Below, in pieces: positions 44,613 to 56,313 of a DNA stretch of 64,000 nucleotides (the stretch's first letter is position 1; each line of letters starts with the position of its first letter). Source of the DNA: Neonectria sp. B-13 (taxonomy: Eukaryota > Ascomycota > Sordariomycetes > Hypocreales > Nectriaceae); the NCBI GenBank assembly GCA_002682825.1, contig NOKP01000056.1:62001-126000 (forward strand), given 5' to 3'. The notes beneath the pieces are model-generated. The model searched no databases. It was not told the DNA's origin and was given only the letters and a program-made list of their open reading frames with translations. The translations under genes and the position numbers were made by a program.

Positions 44613-45001
44613 TATAACAGTCAGGTTTAACCTAAGGGTCTAGAGTAAGTCTAAGGTATATAGTTTAATAATTAAGTAGATTAGGACATTATAGTAAGTA
44701 ATATAGGTTATAATAGTAATATGCAAAGGTAAGTTATTGTATAACCAAATTAGGATATTAATAGTTAAGAAGCTTAAAGCTCTTATCTAATGTACTAAGT
44801 GAATGTATACATATACTCTTATAGTATTCCATTGGATTACAGTCTATAGGAGTAATCCTATTGATAGATCACAGTTTGAGGTCATAAGCCATAATAGGAT
44901 CACGGTTGTCAATCATAATCCGATCCTGATTGGTAGGAAATTGGTAGGGGCGGGCATGATGTGCATGCGCTACATGACTGGGGTCAACCTGGGCCGTGAC
45001 A
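44613..45001 (+). repeat. RIP-mutated LTR (copy B), probably solo
   Basis: Aligns with 3741-3768 plus 6120-6300, with transitions only in most places; for example TGTGACGG of copy A reads TATAACAG here. It ends GGGCCGTGACA at 44991-45001, whose reverse complement TGTCACGG mirrors the start, as expected for LTR termini. The first ~200 bp are AT-rich from mutation, the last ~190 bp are not, and that part is not shared with copy A. No clear target duplication and no internal coding region is present. Confidence 0.62.
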
Positions 45002-45144
45002 TGAATAGAGTTGCCTTTGATTGCGGGAAGGGTAATAGTGAACTATGAATTGAATATACTACTCTTCAAGTCATAGTATTAATATCCACTTATATTACTT
45101 TCAACTTCCAGAGTTAAAATATTTACAATGCAATTCTCTCCCTC

Positions 45145-46359
45145 CTATCTTAACTTGGCCAGTTTTATATTATACATACGGGATGGAACCTTTCGAACGA
45201 GAACTTTCCAGAATATCAATAGTACACAATTAATAAGGTATAGGGCAGCGACCAGGCCTATTGCTCCCAAGCCGAACCAAGACCACGGTCGACGTCCCAG
45301 CCACATTATAAATTTAGCGTCATCTCGATGCCAGGTGCAAGTTGCGAGGTCGGTGATGTAGGGTGCCAATTCGGTTCCATTGATAACTTGGATTGTTGGC
45401 GAGTGTATCAAAGGTTGCTTGAGCAAGTAGTCCTTTACCACCAGAGTTATGAAGAACGGTCCGGACGATATCATGATGGCGGCGTAGGGTAACAGTCGAG
45501 CCCAGACCCGAGTTTTGCGATGAAACAGGGGTAGGTTGTTAATGATTGCTGTAAAAGCCGGATGTCCCGCAGATGATATCATAAAATCGTTGGTTATACC
45601 AGTGGGTAACGTTCCTTTGAATATGGCGTTGTGTACCGGTGCACCAGACTCGACCTGGTCAAGAGGGAAGGTCTTGTTACACAGAGTATCCATGTCGAGG
45701 TAAATTCCACCATAATAATGGAGAATAAGATAGCGAATAGAGTCTGCACGCTGGATAGGGAAAGGGTAGTCATCCCAAGTATCCAAGAACCAGGGGTAGT
45801 TGGAAGAGATAAACTCGCGAGCCGAGGCATCAGTCCAGAGCTAGAACAATTGGCAACGTTAGAAACTGGTAGATGTGCAATAGAGCCGAGCTGTTGTAGG
45901 GGAACAGCCGTATTCAAGTGAGCATACCTTGTATTCGAAGTCTGAATACACTTCTTTGCAACTCTGTTGCGAATCCACCCACCTGTATGGAATCGTCTCG
46001 TTGGCGCAGGTTTGGTGCAAGATTCGCGGTATGTTGTGTCGGTCTGAGTGACGCCCTCCTCCCGGGGTATCAGTGTGAGATAAGGCAACTCGAGCACTAA
46101 ATAGATCTTCATTCCTGCGCAACAGGGTAATGAGTGGATCGAGGGAATGGAGCAGCAGCCAAACGAGCATCAAGTCCACCAAGAGCAGGTATATTGCCGC
46201 CCTTCTCAGCCTCAGGAATTGTCGTTGGCTCGCCAGACATCCCCAGCCAGATGTACGTTCCCATCCTACGCCTTCTTCGTCGGATGGTGCCTCGCAGTCG
46301 GGGGTTCCAGTTCCAGTTCCAGTGGCCCCCTGGCGGAGGTACTGCCAGGCGGTGGTCAT
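45145..46359 (-). CDS. SUR1/CSH1-like glycosyltransferase (DXD sugar transferase)
   Basis: Two exons (46359-45928 and 45840-45145) with an 87-bp intron give 375 residues. It is a type II membrane protein: an N-terminal cytoplasmic segment, a transmembrane helix (AAIYLLLVDLMLVWLLL), then the luminal domain starting at IPRILHQTCAN. The catalytic signature is LHYYGGIYLDMDTLC with the DMD metal/sugar-nucleotide site, and a second hydrophobic segment lies near the C-terminus (GLGAIGLVAALYLINCVLLI). This matches the family that includes yeast SUR1/CSH1, which transfers mannose to inositol-phosphoceramide in the Golgi, and OCH1-like enzymes. The substrate is inferred from family. The gene is intact; its 3' end lies 143 bp from the LTR. 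Confidence 0.9.
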
Positions 46360-48867
46360 GTCCGACAGCAGATAGAGGTGCTTGCCGAGAAATCTAATCT
46401 TTGTGCCAAGACACTAATGTGCATGCCAAAAAGCCGATGTGCCATTGAGAACAAACATATTTCAGTCCGCAATTTATAGAGTGAATGAAACTCGTTGTTG
46501 GGCATGTTGTTGTCACTCCCTGCGCTTGCTGCGCCGCTACGGCGCTACGGGCGCTGCGCCCCAAAGCGCTCAGCATTCAGAGTCTCCATAATGTTCGAGC
46601 CTGCAACTGGAAGCGGAGTGGGACCTGCACGAAGTATTCGTACTTCGTACAGCACATCCAGTACACAAACGTCATCATCCCATCCCTTGCCGCCTTTCAA
46701 CTGTATCTAGCTCTTCACTGCAGCTTGTGGGATTTATTATAATGCTCAATTTCCAGCCAGTGGCTTGGGACTCTGTTGACAGGGAGTTCAGGAGATCAAT
46801 GTACCTCCTGGAGAAATACAGCACCATCAAGCTTGGATTCCTCGTACTGGTTCTCCTGCACCGTCAAATGGGACTGAGCGTATTCCCGCGGAACCCCGAG
46901 GATCCAGGTCACAAGGAGGCAGTGTAATGTACCAATACGAGTTCTACCTCGGAATCACCCTCGGACATCCGACTCAGCAGCAAGCATACAGGGAAATTAA
47001 CCAAAACAGCACCTTGAACTTCCGTAAAGAGCTAGCTGGGCGATATTAGAAGAACGCGTGTCCTGGACGCTAAATAAGTCACTCACTAAATTATGTGGCA
47101 GGAGTCCAACCACTGGATGCTACGAAGGGACCAATAGGCAAACGCGCTGACATCCTCGTGGCGTCCGGTGTCAGTCCACGTGTTGGTTGGTGGCTGAATA
47201 CCACATCATGATTCTGGGCTGTTGGGAAATATTGTTGCCTTAGGCTAAGACACACGCCCGATAACAGGAAAGGAAAAAAAGATGAAAAAAAAAGAGGGAA
47301 GAACGACGAGATTAGTGGATCTGCTGAGGGAGCTGGTGATGAAAGCTTCGATAATTTCCACACTCGCAGCTAAACTGTAGCCCAATAAGCTTTCGGCAAC
47401 GATACTTCATGAAAGCGTGGGATCTAGGAATACCATGTACATGAATTCTGCATACTGCCTCAGATGGCTGGCATTCGGAAACAGGAGCCGGCCATATCCA
47501 ACTCGCCATATCGGTCTGTGCTTGAAACGCTACTCATCTGCCATATGCATGACTCCGCTTGTGATTATTCCGGGGGGGAAACCCCTTTATGGCTGTGCCA
47601 GGAGCGACCCCAACGCTGTCATTAATCATCGAGGAACGCGGTATTAGTTACTGTCGTGCCAGCAAGTACTGCGAAAGCGAAAGCGGTCCCAAGATTCACC
47701 TGAACATTGATAATGCTAGCGAATGTAAGGGCCGACACGCGGAAGCGTAAATCTAGCATCGTGGCAAGGGTAGGGGTTCATGAACTGCAGTGACGAGCTT
47801 GTACACACTTGGTCAGGAATATGTATAAAAATTTGCGAAACAATCTATGGGAGGAGGCTGCTCGACCGTCGATGAACGCTATTCTTACGCATCCTCAGGC
47901 GTAGAGAAATGCTAATTATTTAGATTGTCAGGGCAGCCCGCTCTCTCCCCTGTCCTTGCCTCGTCAGCCCACTGAACGCACCATGAATCCCACCCTCACA
48001 GCCGATCATCGGGCCATGGCCAAAGCTGATGGCATTCCTAAAACCCCCTACGATTACCCTCAAAGACACCCATCTCAAGACACGTCTAAAGGGCAAGGCC
48101 TTGCTACAGTCAACGCAACGGAGCCAAGTGCTGTCACAGGCGATGCTATGCACATCGTAATACTAATTCCTTCATCACGGAGCACTCCGGATCCCCCAAC
48201 GCCAGCACGTGCGTCGCAACCGCCTACCTTGCGCCGGACGATGCTCTGTGTCGAGGTGACGACATGTCTGTGAGCGCTGCTCCTTCACGCCACAACAGCA
48301 TTCCTGGGACACGTGACGCGTCCCCCCAAAGACACCATCGTTCGAAACGCCTCAAGGGCAAGACCACGAAACGAGCGATCGCGGATCCGAAGACGCCGAG
48401 GCCAATGTATTGTCTGAGGGCGCACCTTAATCGTCTTTAGCACCAGCAAACTCGTCTGCAAGTCCTTCGACTGTGTTGTCGGTTGTCGGCTGCTCCCTTA
48501 CTCTAGTCTCGGGATTTCTGAGGACTACAACTATACTACATCCTCAAACAGCAGGGGGGAAATGTGGAAAGGAATACTCTATTGCACATGACACCTTTCG
48601 GCGTGCGACTGGATAAATCTCCCTACCATTCCTGCTATAGTAAATCCTAATGATAAGTAGAAACCTACTTCCTAGGGTCCTATATGTAGGTATGCTTTAC
48701 ATAGTAGATTGAACTCTGTTCTAAAGGTTTATAGACTAACCACTACTTTTTCCTACTCTTAAATAGGTAAAGAGAGGTCTCTAGGTGTAGAGCTAAGCTA
48801 ATCAGTACTTAAGCATCATTGAAGCAAAATCGTTATAGTCTCTAAGATACTTAAAGCTGATGAGAGA
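46360..48867. other. Long gene-free stretch
   Basis: About 2.5 kb without a supportable gene. Open frames of 60-105 codons (for example 47956-48273 on the plus strand) have no recognisable features. At 46520-46562 there is a GC-rich cluster of related octamers (GCGCCGCTACGGCGCTACGG and its neighbour) that can pair with itself. The part from about 48580 to 48860 is AT-rich and RIP-like. Confidence 0.45.
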
Positions 48868-49131
48868 CTAGAAGGCTTCTCTAAGCGTTAGTAATTCCTT
48901 ACTTACCCATACGACCACATTATCTGGATTGTTTGCTCTTACTACTTTGCAGAGATGCTTAGTAAAATACGCTAGTGAAGGAATCGACAGCCTTGTCCTA
49001 ACGATTAGGATGGCATCGATGGGCTGTACTACTTCGTGGTTGAATGCGGCTGTGATCTCTGCTTCGTTAGGACAATCTTCTCTGTAAAGAAGAATCCTTG
49101 ATCGGAGAAATCCCACGGCTTGCCTTCGTTT
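48868..49131 (-). pseudogene. Sirtuin (Hst3/Hst4-like) C-terminal fragment
   Basis: The minus strand reads RRQAVGFLRSRILLYREDCP, then DAILIVRTRLSIPSLAYF and DNVVVWVSKE before a stop at 48868. This is the region of NAD-dependent protein deacetylases after the zinc site: LRPxIVLYGE, then DAVIVVGTSLxVPG and the closing strand. Degenerate positions (GTS changed to RTR) and absence of the zinc and NAD-binding parts show a relic. In yeast such enzymes deacetylate histone H3 K56. The left-over piece is broken off at about 49131, close to the start of the open frame that precedes the DUF3435 gene. Confidence 0.7.
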
Positions 49132-49506
49132 GCTTCTTATGGCCCAACTGCGTCCTTCTTGCGTGAGAGAAATGCTTACATTTCCTCATTGGAGGGACTC
49201 GTTGCTCGCGCGCGAGAGAATGCAGCATCACCCTCTCCCTGTTCACCTGACCGAGCGTTGTCGGAAAGACAGCCTGTGATTATCGCTGAACAGCAGCCTC
49301 GACGAAGAGCGTTGCTCGAGACACAAGTCCCTCCTACTACGAAGCAGAAGGCGCCCCAAGGAAGAGAGTCTCAGGAAAGAAGAGCATCGAACGAAGTGAA
49401 GACTCTCATGACTCCTGATCAAGGACGAAGAGCATCATTCTTGCGCGAGCGAGAAGAATTCGCTTCCTCGTTGCAGAGAATCATTGCCAAGGCAAGAGAG
49501 TGCTAA
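49120..49506 (+). CDS. Possible 128-residue ORF with an internal duplication
   Basis: An open frame starting MPSFASYGPTASFLRERNAY. Two segments resemble each other: TASFLRERNAYISSLEGLVA near the start and RASFLREREEFASSLQRIIA at the end, each followed by ARE or KARE. They are charged helices that could form a coiled coil. It lies directly before the DUF3435 gene on the same strand and may be a small gene, a 5' exon whose splice to the main gene I could not find, or chance. Recognised homology: none. Confidence 0.3.
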   Translation: MPSFASYGPTASFLRERNAYISSLEGLVARARENAASPSPCSPDRALSERQPVIIAEQQPRRRALLETQVPPTTKQKAPQGRESQERRASNEVKTLMTPDQGRRASFLREREEFASSLQRIIAKAREC

Positions 49507-49750
49507 GTCTCATCCTCTCCTCATCCATCTACCTCCCCATTGCCCCCCAGTTCCGGCCGCTCGAGTCGACAGCCGCCTGCTGACATGCCTATCCACGCCC
49601 ACCATAAAAGGCGGCCTCCCAGGCCCTTCCCTTCGCCAGACCTCGCGAGCTCTTCCATCAACTTCTGCCACTACCAACGTGCGCACCATCGCTGTTCGAT
49701 CCCGCCCGCCCTCGTCGCCCTTCTCCGCGAAGTCTATCCTGACCTCGGTC

Positions 49751-52033
49751 ATGGCACCTGGGCCGAGCGCAAACGGCAGCCCCGATGATCACCACGACTT
49801 TCTCAATTTCGTGGCCTCCAGAGAGGCGCTGAAGAGCACGACGCAGCGCCCGGCACCGTTATCCGCCCAGGAGCATGCCGCACACCGCAAGCAGCTGCAA
49901 GACGTACACTTCATCAAGCCAAAATACTCGGACGAGCATGAGATCAACTTGGCTGGGATATTTAGGAAATGGAAGCGGTATGTTCGACCTCTCGTCTCTA
50001 CTGTCTCGTCCTAACTAATCGTGACGCATAGGTACTGCGTTGACAAAGGTGTGGGAGACTGGAAGGCGACACTTAAGGACTTGCGCCGCGAGACAACCAT
50101 GGACTTCTTCCTCTTCGTGTGCGAGTCATATAATATCAAGTCTTGGGGCACCTCCAAAGTGTACATGCGTCAATTCCAGGAGCTCTACACTACGATCGCC
50201 GGTCGATTCATGGATCGGAACGACAGCAGGGAAGTATATAAGGTGAGACTTCCAAATCCTGGGCTATATATATCTGCTAAGAGATATTTAGTATCATGAC
50301 CACATGCTGATTCCTCGCTTCGGCCTTCGGGCCCCAAATATCGATGGGAAGCCCGTCGTCAGTGCGGCCGAGCTGCGAGTCATTCTGATCTTCAACATCG
50401 CCTATGATACACACGTGTTCCCATGTGAGCGGCAAAGGGCCCACCTATGGGCCTGCTATCTGCTCCTCGTCTACACGGGAGCGCGACCTGCGGAGCTGGT
50501 TGATAGTGAAAAGAAGAAGCCAAAGGACGGCTCTGCCAAGCAGCTATTCAACAGGAAAGCCGTAATGTTATCCAACGACGGCGATGAGGATGACGAGCTG
50601 CCCCCAGACGAGGTTTCCCAGAAGCTTGACAATCTTCTCCTACAGGAGACAGAGGGGCGTGGCCGCCCTAAGGCTCTCTGCTACGAAGACATACTCATGA
50701 TGATGGTCCGTCATCCCGAGACAGGCCAGACTATCCCGGCCATGGCTATCAAATTTGTGCATCATAAGGGATCTGACAGGAAGCCGAAGCCGTAAGTCAC
50801 TCTTCCCTGGAAAACACTCTACAGAATCATGAGAATAACTTTGGCCAGGACTATCTTCTTCTTCACACCGACGAAGATGCTTCTTTTCTGTCCTGTCAGC
50901 ATCATCATCGCCCTTGCGTTGCACGACCAAGCTTTTGCAGCACCAAGCTTGACGACCGCTGCACGTGTCCTGCAGACGAGGAATCAAGGGGGTACCCTAT
51001 GCACCCCGCTACGATGGAAGGAATCGATGCTTAAGGTTCCGATTTTTCGCCGACTTGATCGAAACGGAAAGCTTTCGGGGAACGAGGCGATGCTATATGC
51101 ATCATTGAGGGACGCCATGATGCAGCAGAGCCTCGACGCAGGATATGAGCAGCACTGGACGCCAAGGTTTTGCCGGCGAGGTGCCGCCAACTCGGCGAAC
51201 GGTAAGACAACCTAATCCAGTATCCGAACGCGCTTACGAACATCTCATATTTAGGCAATGCGTCGGATGCTGTCCGAGATCAGATGATGCGCCATGACCC
51301 CAAGTTTGCTACCTTCCACGGCGCCTATCTCAACGAGAGGGTTGAGTTCGACATGCAGAACACCTTCCTGGGAGAGCAGACGGAGGACCAACTGTACAAA
51401 CTGTTTGCGCATGTCAGTCTTACCCGTGACCCTCGAGCCACAAGAGACATGGTGCCTCAAGATGTGTGGGCCAACCAGCAGCCAGATCCCGAGATCATGA
51501 AACTGGAACAGCGCCGCGTAGCTCTAAAAGGAGGCACCTACCAAGTACAGGGTCAGCAAGAAGAGGAGCAGCTACGACAGCTTACGGATACAATCAGACT
51601 AAAGCGAGCAAAGCGCGACAGGCAAACTGTGAAGGACTACCGCGAATACTACTTCCACAATCGGCCTACTTGGGACATCGAGCGGCAAGCCAGGGGAGAG
51701 CCGGACGAGGAGTACATTGAACCTGCCATTGAGCTCAACATCCCCGAGCGTGCGAAGCTAGCCGACCTTATCTGCAAGCAGCCCGCAGACTTCACGCAGG
51801 ATGAGATGCTGCAGAAGCGAATTCAGGCCATTGATCTGATCGTGGCTTTGTGCAGCAAGAGAGAGACGAGCAAGCGTCGTCGTATTGGGCCGAGAGTCAC
51901 CGAGACACCGATAAAGAACGAGTCTCCTGGACCGGAGATCGAGTCTTATCCTACCGACACTACTACTCAAAGACCAACTAAACCTAGGAGTCAAAATTCG
52001 AAAGAATATAGGTTCTATTGCAAAAAGTCATAA
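49751..52033 (+). CDS. DUF3435 tyrosine recombinase (Starship captain-like)
   Basis: Five exons (49751-49977, 50032-50242, 50292-50791, 50849-51201, 51255-52033) join in phase to 689 residues. The start MAPGPSANGS was chosen; an in-frame ATG at 49484 would add 89 residues. The body matches the DUF3435 family: HDHMLIPRFGLRAPN, then ACYLLLVYTGARPAELVD, ALCYEDILMMMVRHP, IFFFTPTKMLLFCPVSI, WTPRFCRRGAAN and FATFHGAYLN, ending in a basic, helical C-terminus. In tyrosine recombinases the arginine of TGARP (about 211), a later RR pair (422-423) and a tyrosine (about 455) are catalytic candidates. Family knowledge: DUF3435 proteins ('captains') lie at the 5' end of Starships, giant fungal transposons, and catalyse their movement. 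No disruptive stop was found, so this copy may be functional. Confidence 0.9.
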
Positions 52034-52690
52034 AATAGTGCCTTTTAGTTCATCCTATCTATTTAATAATATGTTTTATTTCCTCATTATTACTGTATTT
52101 ATCTTGCAAGTTGTTAACCTCATCGTCGACTCAGTGTCTAGCACCCAATCAGAATTTAGCAGTCAAAACTAAACCGCATTCGATTTTGCGGTCAGATCTA
52201 AACTATTTTAGGAATAGTGCAAGCGACCTAGACCTTATTTAGCACTCATATTGCTTTTGAAGCTCATCAAGATATCGCCGGGCTTTACTTCGGCTGCATT
52301 GATACTGTAGCTTAGATGTTGCCCAAGATCTCAACAGGCGCCAACAGTATGGATTTCACCGCCGAGGAGAAGACCAAAGATGGAACCTAGGACAAGTTCT
52401 AATGACGGGGTCACGATAGATTTGGGACAGAGCTTTGGGATAAATTAGCATTAGAGTTTAGAGGCGTACGTATTATAATGTATTATATTGAATAGCAGCT
52501 AGGATCTAACATTGCTGTCAATCGGTGCCTTGGAGACTGTCTCGATTCCCTGGTCTACAACTTGCATGCTGCCGTTTATGTCTATGTTCATTGGAGTAAC
52601 AGCATCACTCTTGTCCATTCCTTGTCCTAATGGCCCCTTCTCGTTGACTTAGCACGAGCATTATGCAATGGGAAAGTCTTCAAAATGAGT
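52034..52690. other. Spacer downstream of the recombinase
   Basis: About 650 bp, AT-rich in places, with no recognisable gene. It separates the recombinase from the RhoGEF-BAR relic. Confidence 0.4.
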
Positions 52691-52696
52691 ACAATG

Positions 52697-53522
52697 AGAA
52701 TAGGGTAGCGCATCACGAATTATCCGGATTTCATCATCACTCTCCTCCAACACACTCCGCAGGACCACCCAGACAGAGACTCGCTCGTGGCTGCCAAAGA
52801 AGCGCTAGAGACGGCCATCATTGAGATGAACAAGACCAAGAAGAACTTCGAACTAGTCAGTCAGATTGTCGGCAGGAAGAGAAATGAGTCAGACGTTAAG
52901 AAAAGTTTGGCCTTTGCCTTCGGCGAAAGGGCCGACAAGCTTCCAGCGTTCAACAGTCGAGTTCCTCAGGATTCTGAGTACGCGGAGCGCAACGAGAGAT
53001 TTAGACACGACCTTCTCCGACTTCAAGTCATCCTCCACGACGTCGAATTTTACATCAGGCAGATGTCGGCGTACGTGAACGAGTTCCTCCAGTACATGTC
53101 GTCGATAGAGCTGGTCATGCAACTTCAACCTGGCAGCTATCCAGAGCTCGAGAGGAAATGGGTAAAGTTCAACATTTCGGTTCGTGACCTGGAGAAGGTC
53201 TCAATGGAAGAGCACATAAGTAATGCCCCAAGAGATTGTAGTAGTATTTCTTTACTGACTACTGTAGTTGGCCCAAGTTCGAAAACACGTGCTTGAGCCC
53301 TTTGAGCTCGTCGTCAAGGCGTATGGGAACCCATCGTTGGCCATGAGGGAGCGGCAGAAACGCCGCCTAGACTACGAACGATGTGAACAGCTGAAGCGCG
53401 GAGGTAAAACGGTCGACCGCAAGCTCAAGGAACTCATGAATCAGTACGAGACCCTCAACGACACACTCAAGAAGGAGCTACCGCTTCTGTCATCCGTCGC
53501 AGTATACTTTTCTTATATATAG
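52697..53522 (+). pseudogene. RhoGEF (DH)-BAR protein fragment
   Basis: The plus strand starts with RITNYPDFIITLLQHTPQDH (the end of a DH/RhoGEF domain, 'RITRYPLLLxELLKHTPxDHPD', just after a TAG) and continues open through KTKKNFELVSQIVGRKR, QMSAYVNEFLQYM, MQLQPGSYPELERKWVKF and, after a short intron-like gap, VRKHVLEPFELVVKAYGNPS. That order, DH then BAR, is found in fungal Rho exchange factors that also bend membranes. The first part of the DH domain and the C-terminus are missing and the intron near 53220-53267 cannot be spliced in frame, so this is a truncated relic. The stretch from 53523 to 53700 is AT-rich. Confidence 0.75.
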
Positions 53523-53818
53523 GAATCTAAATTAACTTTAAGAAGAGTTTATTCACAATTTACTATTATAAGAGTTTGTTTATAATTTACTATTAGGAAA
53601 AGCATTTTATATTAAAAAAGTTAGACTCTATAGGAATATAGTCCATTAGACAGCGAAAGCAATAACTGTTAGGATTCCTATAACTTCTGTGTTTAAAAAC
53701 GGTGTTTGATAATCCCTACTCAGATACCCATATCAGGCCTGCAATCCAATTCCCAACCCTGCCCAAGACGTGTTGGGTTCTGCAACCCCTGCTCACACGA
53801 TTACTCCATCTACAGGCA

Positions 53819-55486
53819 CTAAACGGTAGCTTTGCTGTCGCTAGTGGGCCGTACTACTTCAACCAACTCGGTAGTACTCGAAAACCCTTTCGACTGAAAG
53901 TGTTGATGTAAAGTCGGTGCGTAATAGGTGCTTGTACTGTGGTCTGCTGGGTCATTGACCCTGCTCCCTCTTATGCGAGATGCTGATGACCTGTTTCGAA
54001 CACTGGTCGGACGCGTACCGGACGACCCAACTATCCTTGGGAACAATCGGAGGAGCAGAAGCCGGAGGTTCGGCATACAAACACAGTAGATTGCGACATT
54101 GAGTTCGATAATGGACCAATAGCAGGTAGAAAACGCATCCCCTATAACGGTAGTGAGGAGCAGCATCAGGCAAGAATAGGGGATATTTAGCTTACACGTG
54201 GGGTTAATGGTATGACCATATGCCACAAGAGCATGAAGTCGGAGGATGCAGACAACTGTGACACTTACACATCATAAGTTAGTTTGCGCATAAGCATACA
54301 GGAGAAGACAAACCCACAAAGTACCCACGCCGAACATCAGGGCAACGGCAAGTTTTCTTTTCCAATGTATTTGCAGATATATAACCTGTGACAGTGGAAG
54401 CCCAAGCATCCAGAAGTCTATGACAATGCTGATAGTAGCGCCGGCCCAGGCCATAGCGTTGATATTATTGCATTGACCATCGTGTAGCGCATCCCAACGT
54501 TGCCAGGAATAGCTGATCGGGCGGCATTGGGTTAGGGTTACAATATTAAAAACCACAAGACAAACCATGTTCAGAATAAGAGTCGCCCATATGAGCCTCC
54601 GAATAGTAATTCCAGGGAATATGCGAAGGTAGAAGAGAAGGATACAGAGCTTCACAGAGAAGACTGTAGTGGTGTACAAAAATGAACCCACATAAAGGAA
54701 CTAAAGAAAGTGTTAGGAAATCTCTGTTGAGAATGGGCTATACCTTACGCGTAGGAAACCCGTAATCTGCTCAGCACTGACAGTCCAAGCATCCTTTCCC
54801 AATCCATTGGGTGAAACTAATACCATTTTCATTATTAATAATCCTTTGATAAGGACTATATGCAACTTACGCCCATGAATGCAAACTACAGAGTTCGCTA
54901 TATCAACCATCTGCAAGAGCCGTAAGTAGCTATATTAATACTTCTGGATAAGGACTGTCTAACAAGGCTGAATATAATAAGATAGTCATCAGCGTAGAGG
55001 CCCGAGCCACACTGCAGCCTCTCAATCAACCTCAAGCCGACTATTATCGAGGCAATGATGGTCAAGGTTGTAGTCAAGATATTAAATTTGAGATGCTTAT
55101 CTCGGAAAGGTGCATTGCAAGCATTTGAGGTTGCATTGACGGTGGCTATAGACCACCTGTCAGGTCATATCGGTGAAATTGCTGGTGGCTGTAACTCACC
55201 GAATATGTCCTCCGGGAGGCATGATTGTTTAACACAGGTGAGGATATGCTCACTTAGGGTTTTATCTGTGCATAGGCATTGCGGATCAATTGAGCAGGCA
55301 GAGTTTGATTTCGCCTCTTCAAAACACTCTCGCTATGGACGCGTCAGCACTTCGGCAGATCTGGAGGGATATGCAGCATCGTGCACTCACTGCGCATTCA
55401 GGAACAGTTGGGACCTTCAGGGTCTCGTCGCACCATATCGGGCAGATAAAGAATAGACAAACGAACAAAGCCAACAGCGCATTCAT
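53819..55486 (-). CDS. CFEM-domain PTH11-like G protein-coupled receptor
   Basis: Eight exons (55486-55391, 55332-55200, 55145-54964, 54910-54871, 54816-54749, 54700-54318, 54263-54196, 54141-53819) join in phase to 430 residues. The protein begins with a signal peptide (MNALLALFVCLFFICPIWC) and an extracellular CFEM domain whose cysteines fall at PECA, REC, SAC, PQCLC, TCV and QSC, with the usual aspartate in IDPQC. Then follow ACNAPFRD and seven-helix features: TTTLTIIASIIVGLRLIERL, ADDYLIIFSL, FSVKLCILLFYLRIFPG and AGATISIVIDFWMLGLPL. Related receptors sense surfaces in plant-infecting fungi. The C-terminal tail is serine/threonine-rich. The gene is intact although it lies between a relic and a RIP-mutated block. 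Confidence 0.9.
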
Positions 55487-56313
55487 CTTGATAAGATGTT
55501 GCATTATGGGCGGGGTTTGGGATGGAGCATGTCCAAGTTGCATCGCAGCCCTTTTAATGGATCCAAAGTTCCCCTGTTCAAGAGCTGACCCCGCATATGT
55601 AGAGAGGTCTGGACTCTGGAGCCGAGACACATGCAACGGGTGATCCCCGCAGTTTCAGGGATCTGTGCATTAGCGCCTCGGATAAACCGTGATCCCATTG
55701 GTAAACCAAACCTAGAAGGCAGATCAGGAGACTGGTCAAACTTCCACTAATACTTGAGTCAGTGTAAACTCCAATGGCGAAGGGATGGTGGCAGCACTCT
55801 GTGGCTGTGGATGAATGCGACGGCGACAGGCAAAGTGTTATTAGCTCAACGCCACCAAGCAGGGGGCTTCCCAGAGGTCAACAACCTGCCCCTTTTTGTA
55901 TCATCGCCACAACACGCTTTTTATTCCATAGTGACGCATACAGGGTGATTGCAGGGTAGTGACCCAGAGGTAGTACTTTAGAACTCAAGCAGCACGATCC
56001 CGTGTGTCTCGTTTCAATGACTCGTTCCCTATTTTCTCGTTCGCGTCCGCAGAACGATTGCCGCATCGTGCATCGTGGAGGGTTGGGCGCGATTGCGAGT
56101 AGTGCGGGGCTGACACGAAACGCGCCCTGCTGATCGTGCCTGGGCTCACTTTAACTAACCCCTGTACATTACGTCAAGGATATCTTCAAGGTGGTCCCGC
56201 TAAGGGCTGTGGGGATAGCAACCTTAGCAGCGACATGGGATGGACATTTGCATGGTACTAGTCGCGCCTCTATGCCCGGACCTGACTTTAGCGGGAATGA
56301 TCTAAGTCATATC
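55487..56313. other. Upstream region of the CFEM receptor
   Basis: About 830 bp of ordinary composition, no recognisable gene. It holds the receptor promoter and ends where the AT-rich tandem units start. Confidence 0.4.
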
